From Haloferax mediterranei ATCC 33500 (GTDB taxonomy: Archaea > Halobacteriota > Halobacteria > Halobacteriales > Haloferacaceae): a DNA stretch of 64,000 nucleotides. The notes under the pieces are model-generated. The model worked only from the letters and a program-made list of their open reading frames with translations, had not been told where the DNA came from and made no database searches. A program made the translations under genes and the position numbers. Positions 36,358-47,833 of this stretch are shown piece by piece (position 1 is the first letter of the stretch; each line of letters begins with the position of its first letter). The stretch covers positions 124,001-188,000 of the forward strand of contig NC_017941.2 of NCBI RefSeq assembly GCF_000306765.2, in the 5' to 3' direction.

Positions 36358-37644
36358 ATGAGCGAACACTACGCTCCCGTCTCCGAGCACCTCGACGATG
36401 TTGAGGCTGCACGCGAGGAGGGACGACGCAAGATGGACTGGGCGCTCCAGCACATGCCCATCCTGCAGGAACTCCGTGAACAGTTCGAGGCCGACCAGCC
36501 GTTCGCTGGCGAGGTCATCGGGATGGCCATGCACGTCGAAGCAAAGACGGCGAACCTCGTCGAACTGCTCGCTCTCGGTGGCGCGGAAGTCGCCGTCACC
36601 GGCTGCAACCCGCTTTCGACGCACAACGACGTCTCCGCCGCACTCGACGCGAACGACGATATCACGTCCTACGCCGTCCGCGGCGTCGATGAAGACGGCT
36701 ACTACGCGGCTATCGACGCGGTCGTCGCGCACGAACCGACCATCACCGTCGACGACGGGATGGACATGGTCTTTACCATCCACGAGGAGTACCCCGAACT
36801 CATCGAGACCATCGTCGGCGGGGCCGAGGAGACGACGACCGGCGTCCACCGCCTCCGCGCGATGGACGAAGATGGCGAACTCAAGTACCCCGTCTTCGCC
36901 GTGAACGACACGCCGATGAAGCGCCTCTTCGACAACATCCACGGCACGGGCGAATCCTCGCTCGCGACCATCGCTATGACGACGAACCTCTCGTACGCCG
37001 GGAAGAACGTCGTCGTCGGTGGTTACGGCCACTGTGGCAAGGGCGTCGCGAAGAAGGCCGCCGGTCAGAACGCGAACGTCATCGTCACCGAGGTCGACCC
37101 CCGTCGCGCCCTCGAAGCCCACATGGAGGGCTATGAGGTCATGCCGATGGAGGAGGCCGCGAAGGTCGGCGACGTGTTCATCACGACGACCGGCAACCGC
37201 GATGTCATCACCCGCGAGGACTTCGAGAACATGAAAGACGGCGTCCTCCTCGCTAACGCCGGCCACTTCGACATCGAAATCGACCTCGATGAACTCTCTG
37301 ACCTCGCTGTCGACCAGTACGAGGCCCGAGACGGCGTCGACGCCTACGAGATGGAAGACGGCCGCCGCCTGAACGTGCTCGCCGAGGGTCGCCTCGTCAA
37401 CCTCGCATCGCCCATCGCACTCGGCCACCCGGTCGAGGTCATGGACCAGTCGTTCGGCGTGCAGGCTGTCGTCGTCCGCGAACTCGTCGAAAACGGCGAC
37501 GAGTACGACGCCGGTGTCCACGACGTGCCCGACGAACTGGACCGCGAAGTCGCCGAAATCAAGCTCGAAGCGGAAGGCATCGAGTTCGACTCGATGACCG
37601 AAGAACAGCGCGAATACATGGGCAGCTGGGCCCACGGAACGTAA
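36358..37644 (+). CDS. ahcY: Adenosylhomocysteinase (S-adenosylhomocysteine hydrolase)
   Basis: 428 aa from ATG 36358 (MSEHYAPVSEHLDDVEAA); the in-frame extension to 35980 is antisense to the regulator gene and is rejected. Motifs: GGAEETTTGVHRL, VNDTPMKRLFDN, the NAD-binding glycine loop VVVGGYGHCGKG and NAGHFDIEID. It splits SAH to adenosine and homocysteine and keeps methyltransferases (such as TrmG10 and RlmE here) from product inhibition. The deaminase upstream offers a second route for SAH. Confidence 0.96.
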   Translation: MSEHYAPVSEHLDDVEAAREEGRRKMDWALQHMPILQELREQFEADQPFAGEVIGMAMHVEAKTANLVELLALGGAEVAVTGCNPLSTHNDVSAALDANDDITSYAVRGVDEDGYYAAIDAVVAHEPTITVDDGMDMVFTIHEEYPELIETIVGGAEETTTGVHRLRAMDEDGELKYPVFAVNDTPMKRLFDNIHGTGESSLATIAMTTNLSYAGKNVVVGGYGHCGKGVAKKAAGQNANVIVTEVDPRRALEAHMEGYEVMPMEEAAKVGDVFITTTGNRDVITREDFENMKDGVLLANAGHFDIEIDLDELSDLAVDQYEARDGVDAYEMEDGRRLNVLAEGRLVNLASPIALGHPVEVMDQSFGVQAVVVRELVENGDEYDAGVHDVPDELDREVAEIKLEAEGIEFDSMTEEQREYMGSWAHGT

Positions 37645-37753
37645 GTCGGGCTTCCCTTTACTCCTGTTGTAGGCTCGATTTACAAACTTCAGTCTCGTTC
37701 CTTCGAGCTCTCGCTTCGTCTCTTTTATCACTGCCACTCTCTGACTCACGAGC

Positions 37754-38179
37754 ATGTCTTCGAACAGAAAGGGAGACCGACGCGAACGCGAACTCGTGAA
37801 CGAACTCGACGAGGCCGGGTTCGCGGTCATGCGTGCCCCCGCGTCCGGGAGCGCGACGACGCGCGAACTGCCCGACGTGCTTGCGGGCAACGGCGAGGTG
37901 TTCTACGCCATCGAGGCGAAGGCGTCCAGTGGCCGCCCTATCTACTTGAGCGGCGAGGAGGTCGAAGCGCTCATCTACTTCTCGCAGAATTTCGGTGCGA
38001 AGGCCCGCATCGCCGTCAGATTCGACCGCGAGGACTGGTATTTCTTCCACCCCGGCGACCTCTATGTGACAGACGGCGGGAACTACCGCGTCAAAAAGGA
38101 GACGGCGCTCTCGGAGGGCGAGGACTTCGAGTCGTTCACCGGCGGCCCGAAACAGACGCGTCTCGGCGACGACGACTAA
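37754..38179 (+). CDS. hjc: Holliday junction resolvase Hjc
   Basis: 141 aa. The N-terminal [20 protein letters not shown] has the active-site glutamate, [17 protein letters not shown] supplies the D...ExK nuclease triad, and [13 protein letters not shown] is the loop before it. This is the archaeal Hjc arrangement; the enzyme cuts four-way junctions in recombination. TTTTATCA near 37723-37730 is 27 bases upstream of the ATG. The C-terminus is an acidic tail after about residue 115. Confidence 0.94.
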   Translation: MSSNRKGDRRERELVNELDEAGFAVMRAPASGSATTRELPDVLAGNGEVFYAIEAKASSGRPIYLSGEEVEALIYFSQNFGAKARIAVRFDREDWYFFHPGDLYVTDGGNYRVKKETALSEGEDFESFTGGPKQTRLGDDD

Positions 38180-38215
38180 GCGAGCGGAAAGCGATGCGTT
38201 GCGCGCGGAGACGAC

Positions 38216-38902
38216 TCAGGCGCGGGCTAACCTTTCGCCGAGCGAGCGCGTTCCGACGAATCCGCGCTCGACGCGACTGAGTCGAGAGGCCGGGAACCGA
38301 TACGTCTTCAAGCGACCGAGTTCGGCGAGTCCGGCGTCTGCCGGGAGCGAGTCGAGGTAGACTGCCTCGAACACCGGTTCGTGGTCGCCGTAGTCGACGT
38401 TACTCTCGTACTCGGAGACGTGTTTTCCTGTCTCGGTTGGGGTTTCGTCGGCGCGGCGTTCCATCGCTCGTGTAACGACGAGGAGACTCCCGGTTTCCCT
38501 GTCGCGGACGAGGTCGCCGGTGTGATGCTCGTGGTCGGCACAGAGTTGCGGGCCTCGTGCGTCCATCGGGACGAACGTCTCGTCGCCACAGACGGCGCAG
38601 GTGGCACTTCGGTGACCCGGCGGCGGAATCTCGCCGCGGGTAATCTCGATAGCGACGCGCCGGAGATGTTTACAGCGAGTGTGTCGGATGGCGTGGTCGG
38701 GGCAGGTGCAGGTTCGGGCTTCCACGTCGACGACGTAGGTTCCACCGTCGGTTTCGACGACGTAGCGACCGTCGCGGAGCGGTCGCACGGCCATCGGCTC
38801 GGTGCGGGCGCGGCGTGCGCGACCGGTCAACCCGTCCGATTCGAGTGTGGTCTTGCGGCGCACCGGGCGAGTCGACGCGGGTGTGTGTGCAGTGTGCGTC
38901 AT
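38216..38902 (-). CDS. SWIM zinc-finger domain protein
   Basis: 228 aa. The SWIM motif is CTCPDHAIRHTRCKH near residues 68-82 (CxCxnCxH), preceded by YVVDVEARTCTCP. A second cysteine set, CAVCGDETFVPMDARGPQLCADHEHH, could bind another zinc. The N-terminal 40 residues are basic and disordered, unusual for this proteome. SWIM proteins bind nucleic acid or partner proteins, sometimes in recombination; hjc is the convergent neighbour. CTATATTTT near 38963-38971 is about 65 bases upstream, so this mRNA may have a leader. Confidence 0.82.
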   Translation of the reverse strand: MTHTAHTPASTRPVRRKTTLESDGLTGRARRARTEPMAVRPLRDGRYVVETDGGTYVVDVEARTCTCPDHAIRHTRCKHLRRVAIEITRGEIPPPGHRSATCAVCGDETFVPMDARGPQLCADHEHHTGDLVRDRETGSLLVVTRAMERRADETPTETGKHVSEYESNVDYGDHEPVFEAVYLDSLPADAGLAELGRLKTYRFPASRLSRVERGFVGTRSLGERLARA

Positions 38903-39082
38903 GGTGTGGTGCGGTTTTCGACCCGTACCAGCGGCTGGTCAGGGGTCAGTTTCCGTCACAAAAATATAGGTCCCCGAGCGACCTAAACCCTCGTTTCGCG
39001 TAGAAAATCGGCCGCGTGAGTGGCTCTCGTCGGCCATCCGCCCATCGAAGACCTTTTAGAATGGCCGCGGATACGTCGTCGC

Positions 39083-39286
39083 ATGGCTCTCGAAGCGGAG
39101 ATGCGTCGGAAGATTGCCGTCTCCATCGTCGCGGTCGGGGTGTTTATCACCCTCATCGTCGGCATCGGTTCGACCTTCAATCAGAGTGGACTCGCCTCCA
39201 CCGGCGGGCTTGCACTTGTAGGCGCTATCGCGGCGTTCGTGCTCGTGATGGCAGGTATCGGCATTTGGTTGTCTCGTTCCTCCTAA
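39083..39286 (+). CDS. Small membrane protein of unknown function
   Basis: 67 aa from ATG 39083 (MALEAEMRRKIAVSIVAVG). TTTTAGA at 39054-39060 is 27 bases upstream, so the in-frame start at 39020 is rejected. Two helices: about 10-28 and 41-62, joined by a Ser/Gly loop (GSTFNQSGLASTGG). The N-terminus is amphipathic and charged. No known family function. Confidence 0.75.
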   Translation: MALEAEMRRKIAVSIVAVGVFITLIVGIGSTFNQSGLASTGGLALVGAIAAFVLVMAGIGIWLSRSS

Positions 39287-39397
39287 GACCGACTTCGGCG
39301 ACGTTCTCGCCGCCACGTCTCCCGCTCTCCCGAGCGGCAGCGCTCTGCAGTCGAAGCACAGTCTCAACCGAATCGATGGAAACTGATACCCGTACTG

Positions 39398-40501
39398 TCA
39401 GTCCGCGCCGCCAGTAGCTTCATCTGTGGCCGCCGATTCCGCATCGGTCGTCGCGGTTTTGAAGTATTTCATCGGGTGCGAGATGGTGTCACAGCGGTCG
39501 TCGCGGTTCACACAGAGGTCGTACGCCTGCATCGTCTCGCAGGTCGGTGGTGCGTACTGCGACCCACTGGAGTCAGCGAGAATCGTTGCGCGGTTCTTCA
39601 GGGATTCGGCGTTCGCCTCGCCGACGACGCCACCGACTTCTTCGGGGCTGAGTCCGACGCCGACGAGGAACGCCGCGAGTGAAAACGCGGCTTCGTTCGG
39701 GAGGGCTTCGCCGTCTTGCGCCCGCGTCAAGAGCGCCTCGACACACGGCGGGAAGTGGTCGGGGTCGACCGAGTCCGTGTAGACGACGTTGATAGCGCCG
39801 CGGTCGGAAAGCAGGTTTCGAAGGCGCTCGACGTGCGGCTTGAGCGCGTCGGCGAGTTGGTCGCCCGCGTCGCTGCCGCGGACGGTGAAGGGGAGTCCCT
39901 CGGCGACGCGGCGGCGTACTGCTTCTCTGAGCAGTTCGTAGAGTTCTGTGCGAGCGACGCGAACTGCCCCGTCGGCGAGCGAGCGATTGACGAGTCGCCA
40001 GTTGGCTCCCCAGTCGGTGTCGCAGTAGGTGAGGTACGGACCGACATCGACCCAGTAGTATTCGGGCGCACGATGGCTGTTTCCGGTCGATTCGGCCCGA
40101 ACGGAGTCGGTCAGGTCGAACTCCCGAAGGAAGTCGTCGAGGCTGGCGCGCGCGTCGCTGTTGATATCGTTGTCACCGGCTCCGAAGTCGGCGAGCATGC
40201 GCTCGTAGGCGGTGTCTGCCTCGGCGCGGGCGTATTTGTCCACCGCCGCGGGCGTCTCGACGAGCGAGACGATGATGCGAGAGATGGGGTACGAGAGGAG
40301 TTCCGACTGAGTGTCCCACGCGTAGGGGTCCTCGGCTTCGACAGTGCCCTCCATGAGGGCGCGTTCGACGCGCTCTACCCCACGCTCGACGGCCGGGGCG
40401 TCCTCGGTGACGAGCGTTGCAATCGCAACCTCGGCCGATTCGACCGCCTGTCTGGCCGCGGCGAAGAACGGGTATCGAGCGTGGAGCGGGCGCATCCGCA
40501 T
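39398..40501 (-). CDS. priL: DNA primase large subunit
   Basis: 367 aa from ATG 40501 (MRMRPLHARYPFFAAA). GTTTATC at 40526-40532 lies 27 bases upstream and rejects the longer frame. The N-terminal helical domain begins with the conserved LHARYPFF. The C-terminal Fe-S domain carries four cysteines, in PPTCETMQAYDLC and DDRCD plus one earlier near FPPCVEALL. PriL supports PriS in making RNA/DNA primers. The acidic tail after HPMKYFK is halophile-specific. Confidence 0.93.
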   Translation of the reverse strand: MRMRPLHARYPFFAAARQAVESAEVAIATLVTEDAPAVERGVERVERALMEGTVEAEDPYAWDTQSELLSYPISRIIVSLVETPAAVDKYARAEADTAYERMLADFGAGDNDINSDARASLDDFLREFDLTDSVRAESTGNSHRAPEYYWVDVGPYLTYCDTDWGANWRLVNRSLADGAVRVARTELYELLREAVRRRVAEGLPFTVRGSDAGDQLADALKPHVERLRNLLSDRGAINVVYTDSVDPDHFPPCVEALLTRAQDGEALPNEAAFSLAAFLVGVGLSPEEVGGVVGEANAESLKNRATILADSSGSQYAPPTCETMQAYDLCVNRDDRCDTISHPMKYFKTATTDAESAATDEATGGAD

Positions 40502-40623
40502 ACCGCCACGTTCCGGGTGCCTCCCGATAAACGCGACGGATTCGCCGGTGCGCGCGTGGCGTTGGCACTCGTGGCGACGACGCATCACACAACCTATTAC
40601 GGACTACATCCTCAGCCTCTCAC

Positions 40624-41217
40624 GTGCCGCACTTCGACTACCCGTGTCCGGACTGTCGTGCGACGACCAGTCTCCACGACGCGGACTGCCAGTTCGAGGG
40701 AACGCCGTGGGTGGAGGTCGAACACGCCTACGTCGATATCGTCTCGGTTCTCACCGGCAGGCCGTGCGACGAAGAGACGCTTCGCCGCGAGATTCCCGGC
40801 GAGTGGGGGCCGCTTCGACAGGCAGCACTCGGTCGACTCAAACGCGACGAACGGGTGTCGGAAGCGAAATCGGGCGTTCTCCGTCTCCTCACGGCTGAAG
40901 AGTTCAGAGAGGAAGTGTCCGAACCGACGCACGAACCGATGCGGACGCTCCACCAGTACGGCAGCGTCCCCGGCTGTCACGACAACGCCGTCTTCGCCAT
41001 GATTGCGTGGTACGAGATGGTCGGCCTGTCGTGGCCGGAGACACGCGAAAACGTCGTCAACTGGCTCCGCGAGACCGGCGCGTGGGACCGCGGCGGATTC
41101 GAGGAGGCGACGCCCGCCGAACTCGTCGAAAAGAAGCGCCACGTCTACGATGCGGGTTACGGCTGGAAGGAGAAAGCCATCTCGGCAAAGCGCGTCATCG
41201 ACCGCTACCGTTCCTAA
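40624..41217 (+). CDS. Conserved protein with N-terminal CxxC motif, unknown function
   Basis: 197 aa from GTG 40624; CTATTAC near 40595-40601 is about 27 bases upstream. It opens with a zinc-knuckle-like YPCPDCRATTSLHDADCQF (CxxC, later Cys/His), then a winged-helix-like stretch (ETLRREIPGEWGPLRQAALGRLKRD) and an alpha-helical end with basic YGWKEKAISAKRVIDRYR. The mix of a metal knuckle and helical repeats suggests nucleic acid binding. It is divergent from priL and could share replication-related control. Confidence 0.75.
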   Translation: MPHFDYPCPDCRATTSLHDADCQFEGTPWVEVEHAYVDIVSVLTGRPCDEETLRREIPGEWGPLRQAALGRLKRDERVSEAKSGVLRLLTAEEFREEVSEPTHEPMRTLHQYGSVPGCHDNAVFAMIAWYEMVGLSWPETRENVVNWLRETGAWDRGGFEEATPAELVEKKRHVYDAGYGWKEKAISAKRVIDRYRS

Positions 41218-41340
41218 GGGAGGACCGTTCCATACTCAGTGGACTCTCACAGTAACCTGACAACCGAGATTCATGACTATTTGTTGTTAATTCAATATGT
41301 GGCCCACAAGTGTTAGGCCGGGTGAGTTAGAGGTTTACCC

Positions 41341-43041
41341 GTGCCTTCGGTCGTTCCTGTCTCACCGCTTGTAGTTCTCTGTCTTATCGCAGCACTCGTC
41401 TCCGGTGCTATCGGGACTGTCGCCTGGCGCGAAGGGACCGAACCCGGGTCGAAGTCGCTGTCTGTGCTTCTGTTTGCAGCGACGCTCTGGGCGGCCTCCT
41501 ACGCCGTCGCACTCACGACGTTCGACCTCTCCCTCCGGTTTTGGTTTCAACTCCCTATCGAGGTCGCACAGGCCATCATTGCCCCGGCGTGGTTCGCCTT
41601 CTCGCTTTCGTACACCGGACGCGGCGAACTCCTCACACGTCGCCTCGTCGCCGGGTTACTCCTGTTTCCGGCGATTACCGTCGTCGCGCTCGTGACGAAT
41701 CCAATCCACGGACTCCTCTGGACGAACTACCACCTCGACCCAGTTTTCGGCGCGGCGACGGTTCGGTTCGACCCGAGCCTCTGGTATCACCTCCACGCCG
41801 TGTACGGCTACGTCATCATCGGTTCCGGTCTCGTCCTCGTGGTCGAGATGCTGGCCGAACGGCTCTCTCGATACCGTTCGCAGGCGGTTGCGCTCGCCAT
41901 CGGGTCAACTGCGCCGACCGTCGCCCACGTCGCCCACACGTTCGGACTCGGCCCGCTCCGAATGGTGAACTTCACGCCGGTCGCGCTGTCGGTGACGGGC
42001 GCGACGTTCGGCTACGCTCTCTATCGGTTCCAGTTGTTCGGTCTCTCGCCTGCGACCGGACGATTGGGTCGTCGGGCCGCCATCGACGACGTCGCTGTGG
42101 GCGTGCTCGTCCTCGACCGCGAGAACCGCATCGTCGACGCCAACAAGGCTGCGACGTCGCTTCTCGACCTCGATGCAGCGGTGGCTTTCGACCCGCTTTC
42201 GTCGGTGCTTCCCGGTGTCGACCTCGACGACGACCGCCAACTCGTGGACGTGACCGTCGACCGTCGCCGCCGGACCTACGAAGTCACCGTCTCGCCGGTC
42301 ACGGACCAACACGAGCGGCGTCTCGGGCGGACAGTCACCGTCTCCGACGTGACGGGTCGTGTTCGCCGCCGTCAGCGACTCGAAGTGTTGAACCGCGTCC
42401 TTCGGCACAACCTTCGCAACGATATGACGGTCGTCATCGGCTACGCCGATATGGTCTCCGACCGACTCCCACCGGACCAACGGGATGCCGCTGACACGAT
42501 TCGAGCCCGGTCGAACGAGTTGCTCTCGCTCGGCGAAAAGGCCCGAACGGTCGAACGCGTCATGGCCGGTATCGACGAGGGAAGCCGATTCGACGCCGTC
42601 GAGACGGTTCAAGCCGCTGTCTCCACGGTCAACGAGGAGTTCGATGCCAGCACGGTGACTATCGACGCCCCCGAGTCGCTCCCTGTCACGGGAAGCGAGC
42701 CAGCGGCCAAACTGCTCGTCCGCGAACTCGTCGAGAACGCGCTTGCACACGGCGGCGGCGACCCGGCCGTTCGTGTGTCACTCTGCGACGTTGGTTCGGA
42801 CCTCGTTATCTGCGTCGAAGACGACGGTCCCGGCGTCCCCGACTACGAACGGTCGGTCGTCGAAACCGGCAGCGAGTCGCCACTCCAGCATGGAAGCGGA
42901 CTCGGTCTGTGGGCGGTCCGCTGGACGGTCAATTCCCTCGGTGGGGAACTCGAATTTGACGTGGACGAGGGGACGACGGCGACAGTTCGACTGCCGCACT
43001 GGTGTCGTCCCGAAGACGACGCCGCAGCGTCAGAAACGTAA
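41341..43041 (+). CDS. Membrane-bound sensor histidine kinase
   Basis: 566 aa from GTG 41341. Residues 1-235 hold about seven helices of the archaeal 7TM sensor type. A PAS-like domain follows (about 245-340, VAVGVLVLDRENRIVDANKAA). The dimerisation helix has the phospho-acceptor RVLRHNLRND (H near 355), and the HATPase carries N-box LVENALAHGGG, G1 EDDGPGVP and G2 GSGLGLWAV. No response regulator is adjacent. The signal is presumably sensed in the membrane. GTGTTAGG near 41310-41316 fits a leaderless GTG. Confidence 0.9.
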   Translation: MPSVVPVSPLVVLCLIAALVSGAIGTVAWREGTEPGSKSLSVLLFAATLWAASYAVALTTFDLSLRFWFQLPIEVAQAIIAPAWFAFSLSYTGRGELLTRRLVAGLLLFPAITVVALVTNPIHGLLWTNYHLDPVFGAATVRFDPSLWYHLHAVYGYVIIGSGLVLVVEMLAERLSRYRSQAVALAIGSTAPTVAHVAHTFGLGPLRMVNFTPVALSVTGATFGYALYRFQLFGLSPATGRLGRRAAIDDVAVGVLVLDRENRIVDANKAATSLLDLDAAVAFDPLSSVLPGVDLDDDRQLVDVTVDRRRRTYEVTVSPVTDQHERRLGRTVTVSDVTGRVRRRQRLEVLNRVLRHNLRNDMTVVIGYADMVSDRLPPDQRDAADTIRARSNELLSLGEKARTVERVMAGIDEGSRFDAVETVQAAVSTVNEEFDASTVTIDAPESLPVTGSEPAAKLLVRELVENALAHGGGDPAVRVSLCDVGSDLVICVEDDGPGVPDYERSVVETGSESPLQHGSGLGLWAVRWTVNSLGGELEFDVDEGTTATVRLPHWCRPEDDAAASET

Positions 43042-43153
43042 GTGGTTTCGTTGGTCTGTCTTCTGTCTCGTAGATTGCTCTCTCGGGTCGGATGTTCGTA
43101 GAACGGTTAGGACGGTCCAGAGAGAGGAGAGTCGAAACGCCTCGCCGCTTCGA

Positions 43154-43897
43154 TTAGTCGCTCTGGATGCGCGGGGCGAGCATGTACGTGATGTTGCCCA
43201 TCCCTTCGGCAATCTGGTAGTGGAGTTTGACCGGGAACTCTTCGCCGAGTTCGACGGTGACTTCGGCGTCGGCCGGAATCGCCTTGTTCATGTCCTTGAG
43301 GTAATCGAGCGAGAACAGCGAGTCGGCGCTACCAGCTTCGATGCTGATGAGGTCCGCCGGGGGAAGCGAGAGGTCGACATCGTCGGTGTCGCCTTCGGCT
43401 TCGACGTGGAACGTCTCTTCGGTGCTGTCGACGCGAAGACGGATGTGGTCCGAAACCATGTCGGCCGCCTTGATACCGCGGTCGAGGTGCGTGCCCTCGA
43501 GGACGATGTTCGCAGGAAGGTCGAGGTCCGGAATGTCCGGCTCCTGTCGAATCGAATCGGGGTCGATGAGCGCGAGCGTGTACGAGAGTCCGTCGATGCG
43601 GATGTTGAGTTTGCGCGTCTCCTCGTCGAGCGTGAGGTGGATGAGGTCACCCGAACCCGCCATGCCAGCGACCTCTTCGAGGCGAGAGAGGTTGACACCG
43701 ATGACGCCGCCGTCAGCCTCGTAGGATTCGAACGCCGCAGCGTCGAGCGAGAGGTCCACCATACCGACGTTCGCGGGGTCAACGGCACGGATAGAGAGCC
43801 TCTCCTCGTTGAGTCGAATCTTACACTCATCGACGAGGACGCTCACAGAGTCGAGCGCGTCCCGGAGCGTCGCGGCACTCACGATGGCCTTGAACAT
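43154..43897 (-). CDS. pcn: PCNA, DNA polymerase sliding clamp
   Basis: 247 aa ([20 protein letters not shown]). Two-domain clamp pattern: [21 protein letters not shown] in domain 1, the interdomain loop near [21 protein letters not shown], and MLAPRIQSD at the end. It is strongly acidic, as in the Haloferax clamp. The homotrimer encircles DNA and is loaded by RFC (small subunit gene at 25075). CAT at 43895-43897 sits 27 bases from TTAAAAATA, so the mRNA is leaderless. Confidence 0.96.
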   Translation of the reverse strand: MFKAIVSAATLRDALDSVSVLVDECKIRLNEERLSIRAVDPANVGMVDLSLDAAAFESYEADGGVIGVNLSRLEEVAGMAGSGDLIHLTLDEETRKLNIRIDGLSYTLALIDPDSIRQEPDIPDLDLPANIVLEGTHLDRGIKAADMVSDHIRLRVDSTEETFHVEAEGDTDDVDLSLPPADLISIEAGSADSLFSLDYLKDMNKAIPADAEVTVELGEEFPVKLHYQIAEGMGNITYMLAPRIQSD

Positions 43898-43921
43898 ATG
43901 TGCCGTCGTACGACATCGGTC

Positions 43922-43930
43922 TTAAAAATA
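43922..43930 (-). promoter_or_regulatory. TATA box of pcn
   Basis: TATTTTTAA on the minus strand, centred about 28 bases before the PCNA start at 43897. Confidence 0.65.
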
Positions 43931-43997
43931 CTCCTGATTTGGGCTCATCATATGATGTTCCCGCACGCCCTCCCGCGTGTGCGCCCCCGTGGCGAAT

Positions 43998-44043
43998 TTG
44001 GGGTATCGTGTGCGACGAGGTTGGGGTATCGTGTGCGACGAGG
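43998..44043. repeat. Two perfect 23-bp tandem repeats
   Basis: Copies at 43998-44020 and 44021-44043 are identical; the unit starts TTGGGGTATCGTG and ends TGCGACGAGG. The unit length equals that of the array at 9398, but the sequence is unrelated. Confidence 0.9.
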
Positions 44044-44258
44044 TGGTTCGGGTCTCCTTGTGCGACGGCGAGGTCGATTCCCATGGTCTCCGGACGCCTC
44101 ACAATGACTCTTATTGGCACGGGTTATCTACTGCTAAAATCCAGAAAAAAGGCGTTGCAGGCTTCGACGCAGTCATATGTCTAATTGTGCAACCGTCTTT
44201 GTATGGCGCAACATACGACGCGGTTCAGTCGGTTCGTTCCCGACCGGAGTGATAACAA

Positions 44259-44687
44259 ATGAGTGAACAGACCCGCATCGCGTTCGTCTGTGTCCAGAAC
44301 GCTGGTCGAAGCCAGATGGCGACGGCGTTCGCTCGACGCGAGCGAGACGAGCGCGACGTCGGCGACCGAATCGACATCGTCACCGGTGGGACCGACCCCG
44401 CAGACCACGTCCACGACGAGGTGGTCGAGGTGATGAGTGAGGACGGATTCTCCCTCGAAAACGAGACACCGAGAGCTATCAGCCAAGACGACATCATGGA
44501 CGTGGATATCGTCGTCACGATGGGCTGTTCCGCCGAGGGAATCTGTCCGATGACGTGGCGCGGCGATGCCCGCGATTGGGCGCTCGACGACCCCGACGGG
44601 CAGGAACTCGATGCGGTTCGAGAGATTCGAGACGACATCGAACGCCGTGTGTCCGCGCTGTTCGACGAAGTCGTGGGCGACGACTGA
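44259..44687 (+). CDS. Low-molecular-weight phosphatase / arsenate reductase-like protein
   Basis: 142 aa. The LMW-PTP P-loop is VCVQNAGRSQMA at residues 10-21 (C11 the nucleophile, CxxxxxR-S form). A second cysteine pair lies in VVTMGCSAEGICPM near 89-98, the position used by thioredoxin-coupled ArsC enzymes for disulfide relay. Arsenate reductase is therefore likelier than protein phosphatase; no ars operon is adjacent. A start at 44259 is clear of the upstream AT-rich region. Confidence 0.85.
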   Translation: MSEQTRIAFVCVQNAGRSQMATAFARRERDERDVGDRIDIVTGGTDPADHVHDEVVEVMSEDGFSLENETPRAISQDDIMDVDIVVTMGCSAEGICPMTWRGDARDWALDDPDGQELDAVREIRDDIERRVSALFDEVVGDD

Positions 44688-44835
44688 CGACTGACGACTG
44701 CCGAGTCGTCGGTGACGGATGAATTCTCGTGAGATACGGGTACCGCTGGAATCGGCGCATGACCCGTCTTTGCACACCTCCAATGTAAGCCGAAGGCGGT
44801 ATACGGCCTGATACGCTACTGACGGGCAACTAACC

Positions 44836-45609
44836 ATGGCGCGCAAGGACCACTACTACAACAAGGCCAAACAGGAGGGCTACCGCGCCCGCTCGGCCTA
44901 CAAGTTGAAACAACTCGACGAGGACGCCGGACTGTTCGGTCCGGGCAACACCGTCGTCGACCTCGGTGCCGCCCCCGGTGGGTGGCTTCAGGTCGCTTCG
45001 GAGAAGGTCGGCGACCACGGCAAGGTCGTCGGCGTCGACCTCCAGCGAATCCGCGACCTCGACCGCCACAACATCGAGACGATTCGCGGCGACATGACCG
45101 AAGACGAGACGAAAGAACAATTGACGGACATCATCGGCGAAGCCGGTGCCGACGCCGTCGTCTCCGACATGGCTCCGAACATGACCGGCGAGTACTCGCT
45201 GGACCACGCCCGCTCTATCTACCTCGCGCGGCAGGCGTTCGAAGTCGCACAGGAACTCCTCGCAACTGGCGGCGACTTCGCCGTCAAGGTGTTCGACGGA
45301 CAGGACCTCGCGGACTTCCGCGCCGACATGGAACCGGAGTTCCAGTACGTCCGGTCGATTCGTCCGAAGGCCTCGCGTGACAGTTCGTCAGAACAGTATC
45401 TCGTGGGCAAGCACTTCCTCACCGCCCCGGTCCGCACGGGCGACGAACTGGAAGTCGAAATCATCGACGTGGGGAGCGAAGGCGACGGTATCGCGAAAGT
45501 CGAAGATTTCACCGTTTTCGTCTCCGACACGGAGACGGGAGACACGCCGACGGTCCGCATCACCGACGTGAAACCGCGGTTTGCGTTCGCCGAGCGAGTC
45601 GACGACTGA
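44836..45609 (+). CDS. rlmE: 23S rRNA 2'-O-methyltransferase RlmE (RrmJ/FtsJ) with TRAM domain
   Basis: 257 aa. MARKDHYYNKAKQEGYRARSAYKL has the first catalytic lysine, VVDLGAAPGGWLQVA is the SAM motif, SDMAPNMTG the catalytic aspartate, and FAVKVFDGQD the second lysine (K-D-K-E tetrad). A C-terminal TRAM domain (about 195-255: GDELEVEIIDVGSEGDGIAKVEDF) is the archaeal extension that binds RNA. It methylates the ribose of a uridine in the peptidyl-transferase region. GTATAC near 44800-44804 is upstream. Confidence 0.93.
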   Translation: MARKDHYYNKAKQEGYRARSAYKLKQLDEDAGLFGPGNTVVDLGAAPGGWLQVASEKVGDHGKVVGVDLQRIRDLDRHNIETIRGDMTEDETKEQLTDIIGEAGADAVVSDMAPNMTGEYSLDHARSIYLARQAFEVAQELLATGGDFAVKVFDGQDLADFRADMEPEFQYVRSIRPKASRDSSSEQYLVGKHFLTAPVRTGDELEVEIIDVGSEGDGIAKVEDFTVFVSDTETGDTPTVRITDVKPRFAFAERVDD

Positions 45610-45973
45610 GCGCGCCGCTCGACGGCTGATTACGACCGACTGTACGGTCAGGAATTAGCGTGCTCGCTTCTTTGCCTTCCTTCCGACTCGACTTGTGTCT
45701 AACGTAGACTCCGATTTTGGGAAATCCTTATTTTTGATTGACACGTATTGTGGGATGAGACCTCATGTCAACCAACACTTCGACCGCAGAGTCACGGTCA
45801 CTGTTCACCGGGCTTCCCTCGGGAATCGTCCCCTACGTCGCGATTCTCGGGGCGCTCGCCTCCGCGTACGTCCACCTCTCGCTGGCACCGGTGGTCATGG
45901 AGTTCGATTCGACACAGGCAATCCTGTTCGTCCTCGCCGGTGTCGGCTTCATCGGCGGTATCATCGTCTACTT

Positions 45974-47733
<1,760 letters not shown>

Positions 47734-47833
47734 CTGTGCATACTATCACGGCCAGACGGCTTAAAGACTGCGTTGGAACCCCGTCTATGCCATCGACGGT
47801 GGTTGAATACTGTTGGTCGGCTTCATCCCCGTC

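Larger units (their letters stand above)
43898..44258. other. Gene-free 361-bp region between pcn and the ArsC-like gene
   Basis: Contains the pcn promoter, two perfect 23-bp direct repeats (43998-44043) and an AT-rich stretch (about 44100-44200) with TATA-like AAAATCCAG and CATATGTC segments. No open frame here has a recognisable product. A promoter for the ArsC-like gene must lie within about 60 bases of 44259. Confidence 0.5.

Noticed and set aside
36241..37890. Minus-strand frame of 549 codons opposite the SAH hydrolase gene
   Set aside because: The plus strand encodes a complete adenosylhomocysteinase; the antisense product has low-complexity Val/Asp/Arg composition.
44690..44705. Repeated GACGACT motif after the ArsC-like gene
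   Set aside because: Only two or three 7-bp units at the stop codon; too short to interpret.
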